From positions 1 to 33,419 of the forward strand of contig WLNW01000017.1 of the NCBI GenBank assembly GCA_009699605.1: a stretch of DNA of 33,419 bases. The letters run 5' to 3'. The DNA is from Actinomycetota bacterium (GTDB taxonomy: Bacteria; Actinomycetota; Acidimicrobiia; Acidimicrobiales; WLNW01). A program made the translations under genes and the position numbers. The notes beneath the pieces were generated by a model. That model saw only the letters and a list, made by a program, of their open reading frames with translations. It did not search any database and was not told where the DNA came from. Each line of letters opens with the position of its first letter. The first letter of the stretch is position 1. Positions 16,452 through 24,199 of the stretch are shown in pieces.

Positions 16452-17726
16452 TTGCAGGCCGACGATCTCATCCTCATCAGCGTCGACGATCACATCGCCG
16501 AACCGTCCACCATGTTCGACGCGCATGTTCCTGCCCGTTACAAGGCCCAGGCGCCTCGGGTCCTCACCGACGAGCGCGGCATCCAGCAGTGGTGGTACGG
16601 CGACGTCAAGGGTCGCAATCTCGGCCTCAATGCCGTGGCCGGCAAACCCCGCGAGATGTTCAACGTCGACGCGAGCCGCTACGACGAAATGCGTCCGGGC
16701 TGCTTCGACGTAGACGAGCGCGTGCGCGACATGAACGCGGGTGGTCAGCTCGCGGGACTCAACTTCCCCAACTTCACCGGCTTCTCCGGGCAGGTGTTGA
16801 ACCAGGGCCCCGATCTCGATGTCAACGAGGTCATGATCAAGGCCTACAACGACTGGCACGTCGACGAGTGGTGCGGTGCGCATCCCGGTCGCTTCATCCC
16901 GTGCGGCGTGCTGCCGTTGTTCGATGTCGAAAAAGCTGCGGCCGAGGTGCGGCGGCTTGCGGCCAAGGGCTGCCACGCGGTCACCTTCTCCGAGAACCCC
17001 GAAGCGCTCAACATGCCGTCGATCCACTCGGACCAGTGGGACCCCCTCTTCGCCGCGTGCGTCGAGACGGAGACCGTGTTGTGCTGTCACCTCGGCTCGT
17101 CGTCCCGAAGCCCGATGTCGGCCGTCGACGCGCCGGCCGGTGTCAACATGACCACATCGTCGGCGGCCACGATCTACACGCTCGTCGATCTCGTGTGGGC
17201 CACCTTCTGGGAGCGTTTCCCCACGCTGAAGTTCTCGCTGACCGAAGGTGACATCGGCTGGATCCCGTACTTCCTGTGGCGGGCCGAACACGTCAACGAT
17301 CGCCACGGCGGGTGGACCAAGCACGACTTCACCAAGACCGGTGGCCCCATACAGATCTTCCGCGACCACATCCTCGTGTGCTTCATCAAGGAGAACATCG
17401 GCGCGAAGCTCATCGAGGAGTTCAACGTCGAGAACGTCTGCTGGGAGAGCGACTACCCGCACTCCGACAGCACCTGGCCGTACGGACCCGAGGAGCTGCT
17501 GAAGTCGCTCGACGGCTTCAGCGACGCGAACATCAACAAGATCTCGCACGAGAACGCGATGAAGCATTACTCGTTTGATCCGTTCGTGCATCGTTCCAAA
17601 GAGAAGTGCACCGCCGCAGCGCTGCGCGCCGAGTCGCCCGAAGTCGACACCGTGACGCACGCGGGGCGGCCCGCGGATGAGCGCGACCTCGAGTCGTGGC
17701 GCGCGATCACCGGCACGCGCCGCTGA
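16452..17726 (+). CDS. Amidohydrolase-2 family metal-dependent hydrolase/decarboxylase
   Basis: A 424-residue paralogue of the enzymes at 2041 and 22258. Metal-site elements: D-D-H in LISVDDHIAEP (near residues 11-13), His in LCCHLGSSS, Asp in ESDYPHSDSTWP. Shared landmarks include VPARYKAQAPR, AYNDWHVDEWCGAHPGRFIP, VTFSENPEALNMPSIHSDQWDP and EGDIGWIPYFLWRAEH. It starts with TTG at 16452, supported by AGGAG 6 nt upstream and by the alignment of its N-terminus with the paralogues. The last 35 residues after the FDPF segment are an unshared polar tail. Divergently transcribed from an IclR regulator, which probably controls it. Substrate unknown. Confidence 0.85.
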   Translation: MQADDLILISVDDHIAEPSTMFDAHVPARYKAQAPRVLTDERGIQQWWYGDVKGRNLGLNAVAGKPREMFNVDASRYDEMRPGCFDVDERVRDMNAGGQLAGLNFPNFTGFSGQVLNQGPDLDVNEVMIKAYNDWHVDEWCGAHPGRFIPCGVLPLFDVEKAAAEVRRLAAKGCHAVTFSENPEALNMPSIHSDQWDPLFAACVETETVLCCHLGSSSRSPMSAVDAPAGVNMTTSSAATIYTLVDLVWATFWERFPTLKFSLTEGDIGWIPYFLWRAEHVNDRHGGWTKHDFTKTGGPIQIFRDHILVCFIKENIGAKLIEEFNVENVCWESDYPHSDSTWPYGPEELLKSLDGFSDANINKISHENAMKHYSFDPFVHRSKEKCTAAALRAESPEVDTVTHAGRPADERDLESWRAITGTRR

Positions 17727-17772
17727 GTAGGGTTTGGCTCGCCGACGGATTCGGCTGATCTGGGGGACACGC

Positions 17773-18696
17773 ATGGACTCGGTAATTCTCGACGCGGAGT
17801 TGTTGCCGCTCATGGCATCGGCTCCGGTGTTCGTCCTGTCAAACGAGATCTTGGCGCCGATGCGCGCCAATGGTCTCGGCGTCGCGCCGTCACTGTCGGA
17901 TGCAGTCGAGCGCACCGACCACGTCGTGTCGACCGACCCGCATGTAGTGGTGCGGGTGCATCGCCCTCGCAACGTCGAGGGACTGTTGCCGCTCGTGTAC
18001 TCCGTCCACGGCGGGGGGTTCGTGTTCGGCTCGCGTTCCATGGACGACGCGAAATTCGATCGGTGGTGCCCGCGCTTCGGATGCGTCGGTGTCTCGGTCG
18101 AGTACCGCTTGGCGCCCGAGACGCCGTACCCGGGTCCGCTCGAGGATTGCTACGCCGGTCTCCTGTGGACCTGGGAGCACCGCGAGGAACTCGGCATCGA
18201 TGCGTCAACGGTGATCATCGCCGGCGTCAGCGCGGGCGGAGGGCTCGCTGCGGGGTTGGCGCTGCTCGCACGCGATCGCGGCGAGGTGCCGGTGACCCAC
18301 CAGTTGCTCGAGTGCCCCATGATCGACGATCGTCAGGTGACCTCGTCGAGCCAGCTCGACGGACTGCCGGTGTGGAGCCGTGATTCGAACACCTTCGGGT
18401 GGCGGGCGTACCTCGGTGACCTCTACGGCACCGATGCCATTCCCGGGTACGCAGCACCGACGCGGGCCGACGACCTCGTCGGCCTACCGCCGGGCATGGT
18501 CATCGTGGGCGGCGCCGACGGGTTCCGCGACGAGGACATCGCCTACGCCTTGCGCTTGAACCAGAGCGGCGTCCCCACCGAGTTGCATGTGTTGCCCGGC
18601 GCACCTCATGGGGTGCAGATGTTCGCCGGCACCGCGGTTGCCGAGTTGTGGGCCACGCTCGTCGAGCAATGGCTCGCGAGGGTGCTCAGTCGGTGA
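17773..18696 (+). CDS. Alpha/beta hydrolase, hormone-sensitive-lipase (GDXG) family esterase
   Basis: A 307-residue carboxylesterase of the HSL/GDXG family. The oxyanion-hole motif is HGGGF (79-83), followed by VEYRLAPETPYPGPLEDCYAGLLW; the nucleophile is S153 in GVSAGGG; the acid is Asp249 or Asp253 (GGADGFRDED) and the base His279 in GAPHGV. It should hydrolyse short acyl esters in the cytosol; no signal peptide is present. ATG 17773 follows TGGGGGAC and a TAGGGT -10 lies at 17728-17733, so it has its own promoter despite following the amidohydrolase by 46 nt. Confidence 0.88.
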   Translation: MDSVILDAELLPLMASAPVFVLSNEILAPMRANGLGVAPSLSDAVERTDHVVSTDPHVVVRVHRPRNVEGLLPLVYSVHGGGFVFGSRSMDDAKFDRWCPRFGCVGVSVEYRLAPETPYPGPLEDCYAGLLWTWEHREELGIDASTVIIAGVSAGGGLAAGLALLARDRGEVPVTHQLLECPMIDDRQVTSSSQLDGLPVWSRDSNTFGWRAYLGDLYGTDAIPGYAAPTRADDLVGLPPGMVIVGGADGFRDEDIAYALRLNQSGVPTELHVLPGAPHGVQMFAGTAVAELWATLVEQWLARVLSR

Positions 18697-18796
18697 TGCC
18701 CTCGAGGCTCACGTAGCGGTCGTATACGTCGATGGCCCCGGCGATCCTTGCCTGCGATCTCGGCGGGTGGCAGGTGATCTCGGTATGGGTGAAGCG
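18686..18796 (-). pseudogene. C-terminal remnant of an unidentified gene
   Basis: A minus-strand frame with no start codon runs from a TAG at 18799-18797 to a TGA at 18688-18686. The last 20 residues (ARIAGAIDVYDRYVSLEGIT, then D and stop) have G or C at nearly every third codon position and read like a genuine protein end, overlapping the esterase gene by 11 nt. The upstream part in other frames looks shifted. I cannot name the family. It is probably the end of a decayed gene, partly replaced by the promoter of the gene at 18810. Confidence 0.35.
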
Positions 18797-18797
18797 C

Positions 18798-18803
18798 TAC
18801 GGT
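18798..18803 (+). promoter_or_regulatory. Leaderless -10 element
   Basis: TACGGT followed by 6 nt and the GTG at 18810. No ribosome site is present between or before, so this places the transcript start on the start codon. Confidence 0.45.
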
Positions 18804-18809
18804 CGGCGG

Positions 18810-19664
18810 GTGACGCACGTGGGGTCGGGGCTGTGGTGGGGTTCGCTCGAGGGCTCGGATCTGTCGACGCTCGTGACGGCCGCCGGACGAGCGGGGTTCT
18901 CCGAGGTGTCTGCGACACCGGCGATGTACTTCGCGGCCCGCGCCCAGGGACATACCGATGCGATGCTCGCAGCGTTGGTGGCCGAGTCGGGTGTGACGGT
19001 GCCAGTGATCGACCCATTGCTGCGAGGGCTACCCGGTGCGTGCCCGGCGGCGAACGTCGGCCGGCGCTGGCGCAGCACGTTCGAGTACGACGAGGACGAC
19101 TGCCACCGCGCGGCGGACGCACTCGGTTCGACGGTGATCAATCTCGCCCACTTCCTCGGCTCGCCGACCTGCTTCGGCGCGCTGGTCGAGGCGATCGGTG
19201 CGATCACGGAGCGAGCCGTGCGCCGGGGCCGGGCCATCGCCGTCGAGGCGATGCCCGAGGGGTCGATCCCCGACCTCGCCACCGCCACCGCGATCGTGCG
19301 CGCCGTGGCCAGCGCGGGCTGTGGGCTCACCGTCGACACGTGGCACTGGTGGCGCAGCGGCGGCGATGATGCCGAGATCGTCGACCTGGCATCCGGCGAG
19401 GTGTTCGTGCTCCAGTTGAGCGACGCTCCGGCGAAGGTTCGGGCGAGCGGTACCGAGCCGCCGATGCGTGACCGGTTGCTGCCAGGTGCGGGCGCCATCC
19501 CGTTGACCGATGTGTTGCGGCGCGTTCGGAACAACAACCCGCTCGTGCACGTCGGCCTCGAGGTATTCGACACGTCCGCGATCGATCGGACGGTCGACGA
19601 GCGTGCGACAGCAGCCCTCGGCGCACTCCGCGCCTTGGAAGCTCGAGCCGCAGCGCTGGGGTGA
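18810..19664 (+). CDS. Sugar phosphate isomerase/epimerase-like TIM barrel
   Basis: A 284-residue protein of the xylose-isomerase-like TIM-barrel superfamily (AP endonuclease 2/IolE/UxaE type). Metal ligands fit the family pattern: Glu in AIAVEAMPEG, Asp and His in LTVDTWHWWRS, and the Glu in VGLEVFD near the C-terminus. A QLSDAP segment precedes a GAGAIPL loop. Members isomerise or epimerise sugars and inositol derivatives or, like hydroxypyruvate isomerase, small keto acids. The frame opens upstream, but GTG 18810 is favoured by the leaderless promoter and by homology beginning at VTHVGSGLWWGS. Substrate unknown. Confidence 0.75.
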   Translation: MTHVGSGLWWGSLEGSDLSTLVTAAGRAGFSEVSATPAMYFAARAQGHTDAMLAALVAESGVTVPVIDPLLRGLPGACPAANVGRRWRSTFEYDEDDCHRAADALGSTVINLAHFLGSPTCFGALVEAIGAITERAVRRGRAIAVEAMPEGSIPDLATATAIVRAVASAGCGLTVDTWHWWRSGGDDAEIVDLASGEVFVLQLSDAPAKVRASGTEPPMRDRLLPGAGAIPLTDVLRRVRNNNPLVHVGLEVFDTSAIDRTVDERATAALGALRALEARAAALG

Positions 19665-19732
19665 CCGGTACGTGGCGATCGTCCTTGGTGTCGAGTGCCC
19701 TACGTGCGGCGTCCGAGGCGAGCCCTATTCCT

Positions 19733-19751
19733 GACGCCCACCCGGGGCGTC
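19733..19751. terminator. GC-rich hairpin, possible terminator
   Basis: GACGCCC and GGGCGTC form a perfect 7-bp stem with a 5-nt loop between the isomerase-like gene and the kinase-like gene. There is no T-tract, so this is a candidate only. The rest of the 137-bp gap holds a TAGGGT -10 candidate at 19768-19773. Confidence 0.3.
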
Positions 19752-19801
19752 GGTCCGCGGCCCGATATAGGGTCACCACCGAGCCGACACGGGGGACGCA
19801 C

Positions 19802-21151
19802 ATGGCAGCAGAGGTCGACGACGGCACGACGCAGATTCGTCAGTGGCTCGGCACGAACATCGGCGGCGAGGTTCGCGAACTGAGCCGGCAAGCACGTTGG
19901 CGCCCGGTCTGGTTCGCCGACGTGGAGCGCGACGGGGAGCTCCTCGAACTCGTGATCCGCGGCGATCGCACCGACATGACGCTCATCTTCCCGCTGCCCC
20001 ACGAGATGGCGTTGCAGTCGGTCATGTACGAGCAGGGCATTCCCGTGCCGAAGGTGTACGGGTGGATCGACGAGCCGGCCGCCTATGTGATGGATCGCGT
20101 CGGCGGCCGCAACGACTTCGAGAAGGCCACCGAGGCCGAACGCTCGTCGGCGGTCGACGATTACCTGCAGATCCTCGCCCGACTGCACAAGCTGCCGCTC
20201 GAGCCGTTCCTCGACGCCGGCATCATGCGCGCTCCGTCGCCCGCCGAGTCGGGCACATTCGGCATGGCGCGCTACGAGTCGAACTTCCGATCGATGAAGC
20301 AACTGCCCGACCCGTTCATTGAGTTCTCCCTCGGATGGCTGCGCCGGAACCCACCGGTGTCGCACGGCCGTGAGGCAGCGATCGTTTGGGACTCGGGCCA
20401 ATTCCATCACGAGGCCGGGCGCATCCTCGCCGTGCTCGACGTCGAGATCGGCCACATCGGCGACCCGATGATGGACCTCGCGGCGTGGCGCCAACGCGAC
20501 ACGGTGATCGGGTACGGCGAGTTCGCCAAGCTCTACGACCGCTACAGCGAGCTCACCGGCGAGCCGCTCGACTTCGATGCATTGCAGCGCCACCACTTCT
20601 TTTTCTGCCTGTCGAACCAGCTTTCTGTAGGCCCGGCCACGCGGGTCCCGTCGCCCGAGAGCGACCTCATGACCAACCTTCAGTGGTGCTACGAGACGAA
20701 CCTGTTCGCGACCGAGGCCCTCGGCGAGATCCTCGACGTCGAACTACCAGCCGTCGAGATGCCGTCGCCTCGTGAATCGCGCGCCGAGGTCGCAGTCGAC
20801 CACCTCGTCCGCAACCTGCGCACGGTGCACATCGACGACGAGTACCTCACCTACAAGCTGCGGACGATGTTCCGCCTCGCACGCCACGTGAGCCGCATCG
20901 ACCAGATCGGCGATGCGTCGAGTACCGCCGATCTCGACGACCTTCACCAGTTGCTCGGCCACCGGCCCGAGTCATGGCTCGACGGCGAGGCTGAGCTCGA
21001 GCAGTTCGTTCTGACCAATGCCGACAACGCGACCTACGACGAGGAACTCGTGAAGCTCTTCCACAAACGACATCTGCGAGCCCACATGCTGCTCGGCCCG
21101 GCCGGCTCGGCGATGGCCCACCACGCCAAGATCCAGACGTTCCGGGACTGA
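19802..21151 (+). CDS. Aminoglycoside phosphotransferase (APH)-like kinase
   Basis: A 449-residue protein of the APH/choline-kinase fold. The N-lobe contains ELVIRGDR, where small-molecule kinases have the ATP-binding strand. Catalytic loop: instead of the usual G-D-x-G-P-G-Q-F, it reads W-D197-S-G-Q-F, two residues short, with D197 in place of the catalytic base. The metal-binding D-x-E is D213-V-E215 followed by GHIGDPMMDLAAW. Such APH-fold proteins in actinobacteria often accompany acyl-CoA and lipid genes, and their substrate is unknown. The C-terminal third is longer than in minimal APH proteins. ATG 19802 is preceded by CGGGGGAC. It probably forms an operon with the gene at 21157. Confidence 0.75.
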   Translation: MAAEVDDGTTQIRQWLGTNIGGEVRELSRQARWRPVWFADVERDGELLELVIRGDRTDMTLIFPLPHEMALQSVMYEQGIPVPKVYGWIDEPAAYVMDRVGGRNDFEKATEAERSSAVDDYLQILARLHKLPLEPFLDAGIMRAPSPAESGTFGMARYESNFRSMKQLPDPFIEFSLGWLRRNPPVSHGREAAIVWDSGQFHHEAGRILAVLDVEIGHIGDPMMDLAAWRQRDTVIGYGEFAKLYDRYSELTGEPLDFDALQRHHFFFCLSNQLSVGPATRVPSPESDLMTNLQWCYETNLFATEALGEILDVELPAVEMPSPRESRAEVAVDHLVRNLRTVHIDDEYLTYKLRTMFRLARHVSRIDQIGDASSTADLDDLHQLLGHRPESWLDGEAELEQFVLTNADNATYDEELVKLFHKRHLRAHMLLGPAGSAMAHHAKIQTFRD

Positions 21152-21156
21152 CCCCA

Positions 21157-22128
21157 GTGGCCAACGACGATCGCGCCATCGACGCTGCAGACGACTGGGG
21201 GCTACGGCCCGACGACGACATGTTCCACCCACCGGAATCGTCTGATCCTTGGTGGACCGAGACGATCTGGTTCTCGTGGATGGTGCCCGAGCGAAACCTG
21301 CTCGGCTACTGGTACACGGTGTTCCGGCCGAACATCGGTGTGGTGTTCGGCGGGGTGCTCGTGTTCGATCACACCGCAGTGCTCCCCTGGGAGATCCCGG
21401 TGTTCGACTGGAACTGGCACCAGCCGATGCCCGCGGGTGGTGTCGACCTGCGTGACCTGAACGTGCTCAACGACATGACCTTGCAGTGCGTCGAGCACGG
21501 ACGCCGCTTCCGGTTCGGGTACACCGCCGAGCACGTTGCATTCGACCTCACCTACGAGGCATTGATGCAACCGATGCTTAGTCGCCATACGCCCCCGTTC
21601 AATCATGGCAATCACATCGATCAGCCGGGCCGCGTCACCGGCTCGTTCATGCTGCACGGCGAGTCGATCCCGGTCGATTGCATCGCTATGCGCGATCGTT
21701 CGTGGGGGATCCGGACGCCGCGACGCCAACCCAAGCTCGGGTACTGCCACGCCACGGCCGGTCCCGACAGTTCGTTCCTCGCGATCACCATCGATCGCAA
21801 GGGGGTCGATGGACTTGTCGGCGGTTACCTCATGCGCGACGGGCAGTGGGAGGCGCTTGTGTCGGGGGAGCGCCGCGTGGTCCGCGACGCCGGCGGGCGT
21901 CCGGCCGAGGTCACGCTGCAGGCAACCGATGCTGCGGGACGCGATCTCGAGGCTGTTGGCAACACGGTGAGCCGGCAGGTCTTCACGGCCTATCCCGACA
22001 TGTTCTGCTGGAACAGCCTGGCCCGCTGGCACTACGACGGTGTCGACGCATGGGGTGAGGACCAGGACATTTGGCACCCGCGGAAGTGGCGCGCCCACGC
22101 CCTGTCGATCGGCGCGTTGGTTCACTAG
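21157..22128 (+). CDS. CrtC/lipocalin-like protein of unknown function
   Basis: A 323-residue protein rich in Trp and beta-strand patterns, starting at GTG 21157 only 5 nt after the kinase-like gene. It opens with an acidic leader, then FHPPESSDPWWTETIWFSW; strands VVFGGVLVFD, FRFGYTAEHV and VTGSFMLHG and the segment CIAMRDRSWGIR resemble CrtC/AttH-type double-lipocalin proteins, which hydrate or cyclise isoprenoids. The conserved R-D-x-S-W-G element (ARDRSWG-like) is typical of this superfamily. No transmembrane or signal segment. Co-transcription with an APH-like kinase suggests the pair acts on the same lipid or terpenoid-like compound. Family call is moderate, function unknown. Confidence 0.6.
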   Translation: MANDDRAIDAADDWGLRPDDDMFHPPESSDPWWTETIWFSWMVPERNLLGYWYTVFRPNIGVVFGGVLVFDHTAVLPWEIPVFDWNWHQPMPAGGVDLRDLNVLNDMTLQCVEHGRRFRFGYTAEHVAFDLTYEALMQPMLSRHTPPFNHGNHIDQPGRVTGSFMLHGESIPVDCIAMRDRSWGIRTPRRQPKLGYCHATAGPDSSFLAITIDRKGVDGLVGGYLMRDGQWEALVSGERRVVRDAGGRPAEVTLQATDAAGRDLEAVGNTVSRQVFTAYPDMFCWNSLARWHYDGVDAWGEDQDIWHPRKWRAHALSIGALVH

Positions 22129-22139
22129 TGGACGAGCGA

Positions 22140-22181
22140 CCGTGAAGTCTCAGGTACCTCTACGGACCTGAGACTTCACGG
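22140..22181. repeat. Perfect 16-bp inverted repeat (palindromic element)
   Basis: The arms CCGTGAAGTCTCAGGT (22140-22155) and its exact reverse complement (22166-22181) flank a 10-nt spacer. It lies 12 nt after the stop at 22128. With no T-tract after it, a standard intrinsic terminator is unlikely, though RNA would fold strongly. Its perfection and base composition, lower in GC than the flanks, fit a dispersed repetitive palindromic element or a small mobile remnant. No other copy was noticed in this window. Confidence 0.7.
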
Positions 22182-22257
22182 AACTCCGTTCGGACCGGCA
22201 GCTACGATTCTTCCATCGCGCGCCGTGACGGGTCGGCGCGAGTCGGAGGGGGACTCG

Positions 22258-23469
22258 ATGCTCACTGGTGAACGGTCGCTTGATTGGATGGTCTCGGTCG
22301 ATGATCACGTGCTCGAGCCGCCCACCGTGTGGCAGGACCGCGTGCCCGCTCGCTACCGCGACGTCGCTCCTCGTCTGGTCACCCTCGATAACGGTGAGTT
22401 CTGGGCGTACGAGGATCGGCTCGTGCCTACGGGTGGTCTGGCCGCCTGCGCCGGCAAGCCCCGCGAAACGTTTTTTACCCCGAACGCGATCACCTATGCC
22501 GACATGTTGCCCGGGTGCTACGACGTCAAGGCCCGCGTCGAGGACATGGACACCGGCAACATCCTCGCGTCGCTGTGCTTCCCGTCGTTCCCGCGCTTCT
22601 GCGGGCAGATCTTCCACGAGGCCAAGGACAAGGAGCTCGCGCTCCTCTGCGTGCAGGCCTACAACGACTGGATGATCGACGAGTGGTGCGCCTCCGCGCC
22701 CGGCCGCTTCATCCCGCTCATCATCGTGCCGTTGTGGGACCCTCCCTCGATTGCGCGCGAGATAGAACGCTGCGCCGCCAAAGGTGTCACCGCGGTCGCG
22801 TTCTCCGAGAACCCCGAGCCGCTCGGGCTGCCCACCATCCACGATCTTGGTCGCTACTGGGATCCGCTCATGCGGGCCGCCGAGGAGACGGGCATGGTGT
22901 TGTGCATGCACGTCGGCTCGTCGTCGCAGCTCCCGGCCATCTGTCACGACGCGCCACCGCTCGCCAACATCTCGTACGGCACGATCCGCACCGCGGGCAG
23001 CATGCTGTCGTGGATCTACGGCGATGCGTTCGTCAAGTTCCCCAAGCTCAAGGTGGCGTTCTCCGAAGGCAACATCGGCTGGATGTCGTACTTCCTCGAG
23101 CGAGCCGAGCAGTGTCTCGACAAACAGCGGCATTGGCTCACGCAGGGCATCGAACTGCACGGGTACGACAACAAGTACGACAAAGGCACGGCGGCCGACG
23201 TGGCCGACATCGACATCCGCGCCATCTTTCGCGACCACATCTACGGGTGCTTCCTCGAGGACCGAACCGGCATGCGGGTACTCGACATGATCGGCGAGGA
23301 CAACGTCATGTGCGAGTCCGACTATCCGCACGCTGACACGACATGGCCCCACTCGGTGAAGGTCGCTCGCGACTGCATGCAGGGCCTGTCCGATGAGACC
23401 CAGTACAAGCTCCTGCGCGGCAACGCCGAGAAGTTGTTCCGCTTCACCCCCGCGCCGCTACCTCACTGA
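22258..23469 (+). CDS. Amidohydrolase-2 family metal-dependent hydrolase/decarboxylase
   Basis: A 403-residue paralogue of 2041 and 16452. Metal-site elements: D-D-H in VSVDDHVLEPP (near residue 14), His in LCMHVGSSS, Asp in ESDYPHADTTWP. Shared segments are VPARYRDVAPR, ACAGKPRETFF, AYNDWMIDEWCASAPGRFIP, VAFSENPEPLGLPT and EGNIGWMSYFLERAE. ATG 22258 follows GGAGGGGGA; a TACGAT -10 candidate lies at 22203-22208, 22 nt downstream of the large inverted repeat. It converges on the alpha/beta hydrolase gene 9 nt away. Not adjacent to an SDR, so it seems monocistronic. Confidence 0.85.
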   Translation: MLTGERSLDWMVSVDDHVLEPPTVWQDRVPARYRDVAPRLVTLDNGEFWAYEDRLVPTGGLAACAGKPRETFFTPNAITYADMLPGCYDVKARVEDMDTGNILASLCFPSFPRFCGQIFHEAKDKELALLCVQAYNDWMIDEWCASAPGRFIPLIIVPLWDPPSIAREIERCAAKGVTAVAFSENPEPLGLPTIHDLGRYWDPLMRAAEETGMVLCMHVGSSSQLPAICHDAPPLANISYGTIRTAGSMLSWIYGDAFVKFPKLKVAFSEGNIGWMSYFLERAEQCLDKQRHWLTQGIELHGYDNKYDKGTAADVADIDIRAIFRDHIYGCFLEDRTGMRVLDMIGEDNVMCESDYPHADTTWPHSVKVARDCMQGLSDETQYKLLRGNAEKLFRFTPAPLPH

Positions 23470-23473
23470 GGTA
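23459..23473. terminator. Inverted repeat at convergent gene ends
   Basis: TACCTCA-C-TGAGGTA spans the stop codon of the amidohydrolase and the 9-nt gap before the convergent hydrolase stop at 23479. As RNA it gives a 6-bp stem with a 3-nt loop. Weak without a T-tract; similar stop-overlapping hairpins occur at 30654 and 32481. Confidence 0.3.
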
Positions 23474-23478
23474 CCCCG

Positions 23479-24186
23479 TCAGGCGTGCCGACCCACTTCG
23501 TTGATGATGTCCGCGAGGGCGCCGGGTTGGGACAACATCACGTCGTGATCCGCGTCGATCTCGTGGTGGCGGGTGGGGGTGAGCTGCGCGGCAAGCATCG
23601 TGGCGAGCGCCTCTGGCACTGCGCCGTCGCGTGTGCAGCGCACGGTGATCGCGGGGATCTGCGAGTCGTAGTGCGGAACGGTGGCGAGGAAGAGCCCGAT
23701 TGGTTCGGGAACGCAGCGGGCGTACATCGCATCGAAGGCGGCGTCATCGAGATCGCCTGCGAACAGCGCACGTGCCGCCTCGCGTGATGCGAGGGGCTGC
23801 ACGCCGGCTTGGTCGTCGATTACTGGTGCCTCGTCGCCGAAGAACAGCCGGTTCGTCGACATGCCGACGGGCGGGGTGAGCGCGGCAACGTACACCAGCG
23901 ACGTCACGCGGTCGGGCGCCTGCGCTGCGGTCGCGGTGAGCGTGAGCCCACCCATCGAGTGGCCGACGAGTACAAACCGATCGAAGCCCGCAGCGTCGGC
24001 ATCCTCGAGCACCGCCGCCACGCAGCGCGCCAACGTGACCGGCTCGGTGTCGAGTGGCCGCCGTCCGCGGCCGGGCAGATCGACGGCGACCGACGGCAGG
24101 TCGAGCAACGGTTGTACGAGCTCCCAGCACCACGCGCCGTGCATTCCGCCGTGGACGAGCACGATGCCGTCGGGTCGTGAGGTCAC
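23479..24186 (-). CDS. Alpha/beta hydrolase, esterase type
   Basis: A 235-residue alpha/beta hydrolase resembling plant-type methylesterases and hydroxynitrile lyases: VLVHGGMHGAWCWELVQPLL near the N-terminus, VDLPGRG, the nucleophile elbow GHSMGG, and the C-terminal His in EIDADHDVMLSQP; the acid residue is not pinpointed. It would hydrolyse an ester or thioester. Start GTG 24186 is 14 nt after the end of the upstream amidohydrolase and follows GAAGGCAGG; the longer frame to 24411 is shadow. Last gene of a four-gene minus-strand operon with the amidohydrolase, an SDR and a dioxygenase. Confidence 0.83.
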   Translation of the reverse strand: MTSRPDGIVLVHGGMHGAWCWELVQPLLDLPSVAVDLPGRGRRPLDTEPVTLARCVAAVLEDADAAGFDRFVLVGHSMGGLTLTATAAQAPDRVTSLVYVAALTPPVGMSTNRLFFGDEAPVIDDQAGVQPLASREAARALFAGDLDDAAFDAMYARCVPEPIGLFLATVPHYDSQIPAITVRCTRDGAVPEALATMLAAQLTPTRHHEIDADHDVMLSQPGALADIINEVGRHA

Positions 24187-24199
24187 GTGATGCCTGCCT

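Noticed and set aside
19671-19734. Micro-frame with a CPTCG zinc-ribbon-like motif
   Set aside because: Only about 20 residues from a GTG, with no second cysteine pair and no ribosome site; it is the tail of a shadow frame.
22150-23352. 400-codon minus-strand frame over the amidohydrolase at 22258
   Set aside because: Shadow frame with no homology-like segments; the plus-strand gene has all family motifs.
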